This document shows positions 6,664 through 8,186 of a stretch of DNA of 8,186 nucleotides, in pieces. The translations under genes were made by a program, and so were the position numbers. Numbering within the stretch: the stretch's first letter is position 1; each line of letters starts with the position of its first letter. The stretch comes from an uncultured Bacilli bacterium (GTDB lineage Bacteria > Bacillota_I > Bacilli_A > RF39 > UBA660). The DNA lies in the NCBI GenBank assembly GCA_934167785.1, contig CAKPLX010000049.1, positions 1-8,186 on the forward strand, read 5' to 3'. The notes below the pieces were generated by a model, which made no database searches, was not told where the DNA came from, and saw only the letters and a program-made list of their open reading frames with translations.

Positions 6664-7247
6664 CTATATTTTATTTGCAATTGGTCCATAATTTATCTCT
6701 GCCTTTAATTCTTCGATACTTATCCATTTATAATTTGAAAGTTCTTCATAATTGATTTTTAATATCTGAAATTTTATCTACTGCAAACAAATATCTGAAA
6801 TTTTATCTACTGCAAACAAATATCTGAAATCGAAATGATAATGTTCAGGTAAATTTATCTTTTATTAGATCTTATTCTATGAGTATCTATATCAATAGGA
6901 ATTAGCTTATCGCTAAATATTCCTAACTGTTTTAAATTCTTCAATTCTTTTTCTTCCTCTATTTCTCTTTTTGCTGCCTGTAGAGGATCAATATCCATTT
7001 TCTCTATACAGCCTCCTGGATATAAAAATATGTGCAAATCATTATGATATAGCACCAAAAATTTTTCTTCCTTTACCGCATAAACAAATCCCCTTGCTAC
7101 AACATGACCACCAATATTATTCCAGTCAATTATTTCTTTATTATTATGATTTTTTAAAAAATGAACTAAAGTTGATTGTCTATTTTTTTCATCTTTAAAG
7201 AAAGACAAATAATTGTCTAAAATTTCTAGTAAAATACTTTTTATCAA
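6664..7247 (-). pseudogene. NUDIX hydrolase pseudogene
   Basis: NUDIX hydrolases cleave nucleoside diphosphates linked to other groups. The 5' part reads as a 130-aa frame (7247 to 6855) with an YPGG segment (76-79) and the box core REIEEEKEL (94-102), where the usual glycine is replaced by E101. It ends at a premature TAA after DTHRI. The family sequence continues in another frame (INLPEHYHFDFRYLF), as if one A were lost from the run at 6860-6863. A 29-bp tandem duplication follows and places a TAG at 6778-6780. Past it the frame resumes with KINYEELSNYKWISIEEL and ends at a TAG at 6664-6666. The apparent start is TTG only 2 nt from GGAG; the next codon, ATA at 7242-7244, is 5 nt away and may be a mutated ATG. 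The gene sits directly after the yqeY hairpin with no clear promoter. The remnant identity is confident; loss of function is a strong inference. Confidence 0.85.
6762..6830. repeat. 29-bp tandem repeat, about 2.4 copies
   Basis: Two identical 29-bp units (6762-6790 and 6791-6819) are followed by 11 bp of a third (6820-6830). The array lies inside the 3' half of the NUDIX pseudogene. The units are identical, which points to a recent slippage-type duplication, and the unit length is not a multiple of three. Confidence 0.95.
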
Positions 7248-7263
7248 TTCTCCTTTATTATCT

Positions 7264-7300
7264 AAAATAGCATTGGTAAATTGCTGACCAATGCTATTTT
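7264..7300 (-). terminator. Hairpin terminator of the rpsU-yqeY operon
   Basis: A perfect 14-bp stem (7264-7277 with 7287-7300, core AGCATTGGT) with a 9-nt loop. The ends are AAAA and TTTT, so a short T-run follows the stem on either strand; on the plus strand it extends to five Ts. It lies 35 nt past the yqeY stop and just 6 nt before the Shine-Dalgarno of the NUDIX remnant, so any NUDIX expression would need readthrough or start within the gap at 7301-7335. Confidence 0.8.
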
Positions 7301-7335
7301 TATTCTTATAATTTCAATTGATAGAATATAGATTT

Positions 7336-7785
7336 TTACTCCCCACTTAGTTTTTCTTTTATTATTTTGCTGACCTCACCCATATCAAATTTTCCTTTTA
7401 TTTGTGGGGTTACTTTCTTCATCACGAGTCCCATTTGTTTAGGAGAGCTTGGTTTAATTTCATTAAATGCTTCATCAATTATTGCTAATACTTCTTCTTT
7501 GGATAAAGGTTCTGGCATATATTCTTTCAATATTTCTATCTCTTTTTGATAGTTTTCTGCTAGATCATCTCGAGAAGCTTTTTCAAACTCTAAAATTGAA
7601 TCTTTTCTCATTTTGATTTGTTTAGAAATTACATCTATTACTTCATCATCAGCTAATTCATGTTTTAATTCAATTTTAGCAAGTTGAATAGCACTTTTTA
7701 CCATTCGAATAACATTTAATTTCTCTTTATCTTTATTCTTCATTGCTGTTTTAACGTCTTCATTAATCTTCTCTGATAAAGTCAT
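7336..7785 (-). CDS. yqeY: GatB/YqeY-domain protein
   Basis: A 149-aa protein of the usual YqeY length. The family is related to the C-terminal tail domain of GatB, the tRNA-binding subunit of the amidotransferase that makes Gln-tRNA or Asn-tRNA, but the free-standing protein's role is not established. Recognisable stretches are LNVIRMVKSAI (23-33), the long helical middle, EYMPEPLS (88-95) and the C-terminal QIKGKFDMGEVSKIIKEKL (129-147). It is mostly alpha-helical, with no signal peptide or membrane segment. The start has GGGAG 8 nt upstream, overlapping the rpsU stop; only 14 nt separate the genes, so the two are co-transcribed. The rpsU-yqeY pairing is common in Bacillota. Confidence 0.93.
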   Translation of the reverse strand: MTLSEKINEDVKTAMKNKDKEKLNVIRMVKSAIQLAKIELKHELADDEVIDVISKQIKMRKDSILEFEKASRDDLAENYQKEIEILKEYMPEPLSKEEVLAIIDEAFNEIKPSSPKQMGLVMKKVTPQIKGKFDMGEVSKIIKEKLSGE

Positions 7786-7799
7786 TATATCATCTCCCT

Positions 7800-8018
7800 T
7801 TAAGCAGCATATTTTTTACTATTACTTCTATTAGAATAGCTATTTTTTTTGCTATTTCTTCTAGAATTAATTGTATTTCTCTTTTGTTCTTCTCTTCTTC
7901 TAACTCCAGGTTTCTTGTATTCTTTTTTATCTCTTAATATAGAAAGGGTTGGGGCCGATTGTGTTCTAAGGATTCTAAGAGCTCCATCGATATTATTATT
8001 TCTAACATTTACTGACAT
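7800..8018 (-). CDS. rpsU: Ribosomal protein bS21 (divergent)
   Basis: A 72-aa basic protein of the small ribosomal subunit, which lies near the 3' end of 16S rRNA and helps initiation. Family features are the N-terminal VNVRNNN, ALR (13-15), and KEYKKPGVRRRE (32-43), matching the REYYEKPxxxRKR core. Compared with typical bS21 the helix between ALR and the KP motif is about two residues shorter and lacks the usual KR and AG residues. The tail after residue 50 is rich in Ser, Asn, Arg and Lys. The start has GGGAGG 7 nt upstream. It is first in the operon with yqeY, which supports the identification despite divergence. Confidence 0.85.
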   Translation of the reverse strand: MSVNVRNNNIDGALRILRTQSAPTLSILRDKKEYKKPGVRRREEQKRNTINSRRNSKKNSYSNRSNSKKYAA

Positions 8019-8047
8019 TTCTATCCCTCCCTTCTGACTCGTTAATA

Positions 8048-8076
8048 ATTATAACATCAAAATTATAAATAAACAA
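8048..8076 (-). promoter_or_regulatory. Promoter of the rpsU-yqeY operon
   Basis: On the minus strand, TTGTTT (8071-8076), a 17-nt spacer ending in TGT, then a perfect TATAAT (8048-8053). Transcription would start near 8041, giving a short leader of about 22 nt that holds the GGGAGG ribosome binding site. Confidence 0.75.
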
Positions 8077-8131
8077 GAATTTTAATTAGTTTTTATATGA
8101 TTTTATTGTATTTGTAGATTTTTATTGAAAG

Positions 8132-8148
8132 TGCACAATTAATGTGCA
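8132..8148. repeat. Small inverted repeat TGCACA-N5-TGTGCA
   Basis: Perfect 6-bp arms with a 5-nt AT spacer, in otherwise AT-rich sequence upstream of the rpsU promoter. Outer TTATTG (8122-8127) and CAATAA (8147-8152) also match each other but are offset. It could be an operator for a gene beyond the right edge or a small hairpin; nothing else is recognised in 8077-8186. Confidence 0.4.
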
Positions 8149-8186
8149 ATAAGTTTTAGAAACATATATAATATCTTCTTAAGCAA

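Noticed and set aside
6762..6830. CRISPR array from the 29-bp repeated units
   Set aside because: The units are directly adjacent with no spacers and lie inside the NUDIX remnant; it is a simple tandem duplication.
866..8018. Use of TGA as tryptophan (Mollicutes code)
   Set aside because: Tryptophans seen are encoded by TGG, and the intact genes read fully with the standard code.

Overview
The window looks like a chromosomal segment from a very AT-rich, low-GC Gram-positive bacterium (Bacilli/Mollicutes-like Bacillota, perhaps an uncultured gut lineage). The evidence is the 5' part of a 16S rRNA gene, strong AAGGAGG-type ribosome binding sites, 17-bp-spaced sigma-A-type promoters, a Bacillota-style rpsU-yqeY pair, and TAA stops on every intact gene. 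Tryptophan is encoded by TGG, so there is no sign of the TGA=Trp code. The taxonomic placement is inference, because only about 300 nt of 16S is visible. Almost everything is on the minus strand; one small membrane-protein gene is on the plus strand.

From left to right: (1) the 5' end of a 16S rRNA gene read leftward, with a leader carrying a boxA-like antitermination element and two strong tandem promoters, each preceded by phased A-tracts. (2) A two-gene unit of a NifS/IscS-type cysteine desulfurase followed, with a 14-nt overlap, by a TtcA-family PP-loop tRNA thiolation enzyme. The first would release sulfur from cysteine and the second would place it on tRNA. (3) A monocistronic gene encoding a MATE efflux transporter fused to a cytidylate-kinase-like domain, with its own promoter and terminator. 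(4) A short-chain dehydrogenase/reductase, also monocistronic. (5) Divergent from it, a small two-helix TrbC/VirB2-like membrane protein with a near-consensus promoter and a very short leader. (6) A decaying NUDIX hydrolase gene with a frameshift, a 29-bp tandem duplication, an in-frame stop and a doubtful start codon. (7) The rpsU-yqeY operon (ribosomal protein bS21 and a GatB/YqeY-domain protein), closed by a 14-bp-stem hairpin.

Functionally this is mostly translation-related chromosome (16S rRNA, tRNA thiolation, bS21, YqeY) with accessory genes between. No phage, IS element, CRISPR array or tRNA gene was seen. The points most worth a second look are the transporter-kinase fusion, the orphan VirB2-like protein, the NUDIX gene caught during decay, and a divergent bS21.
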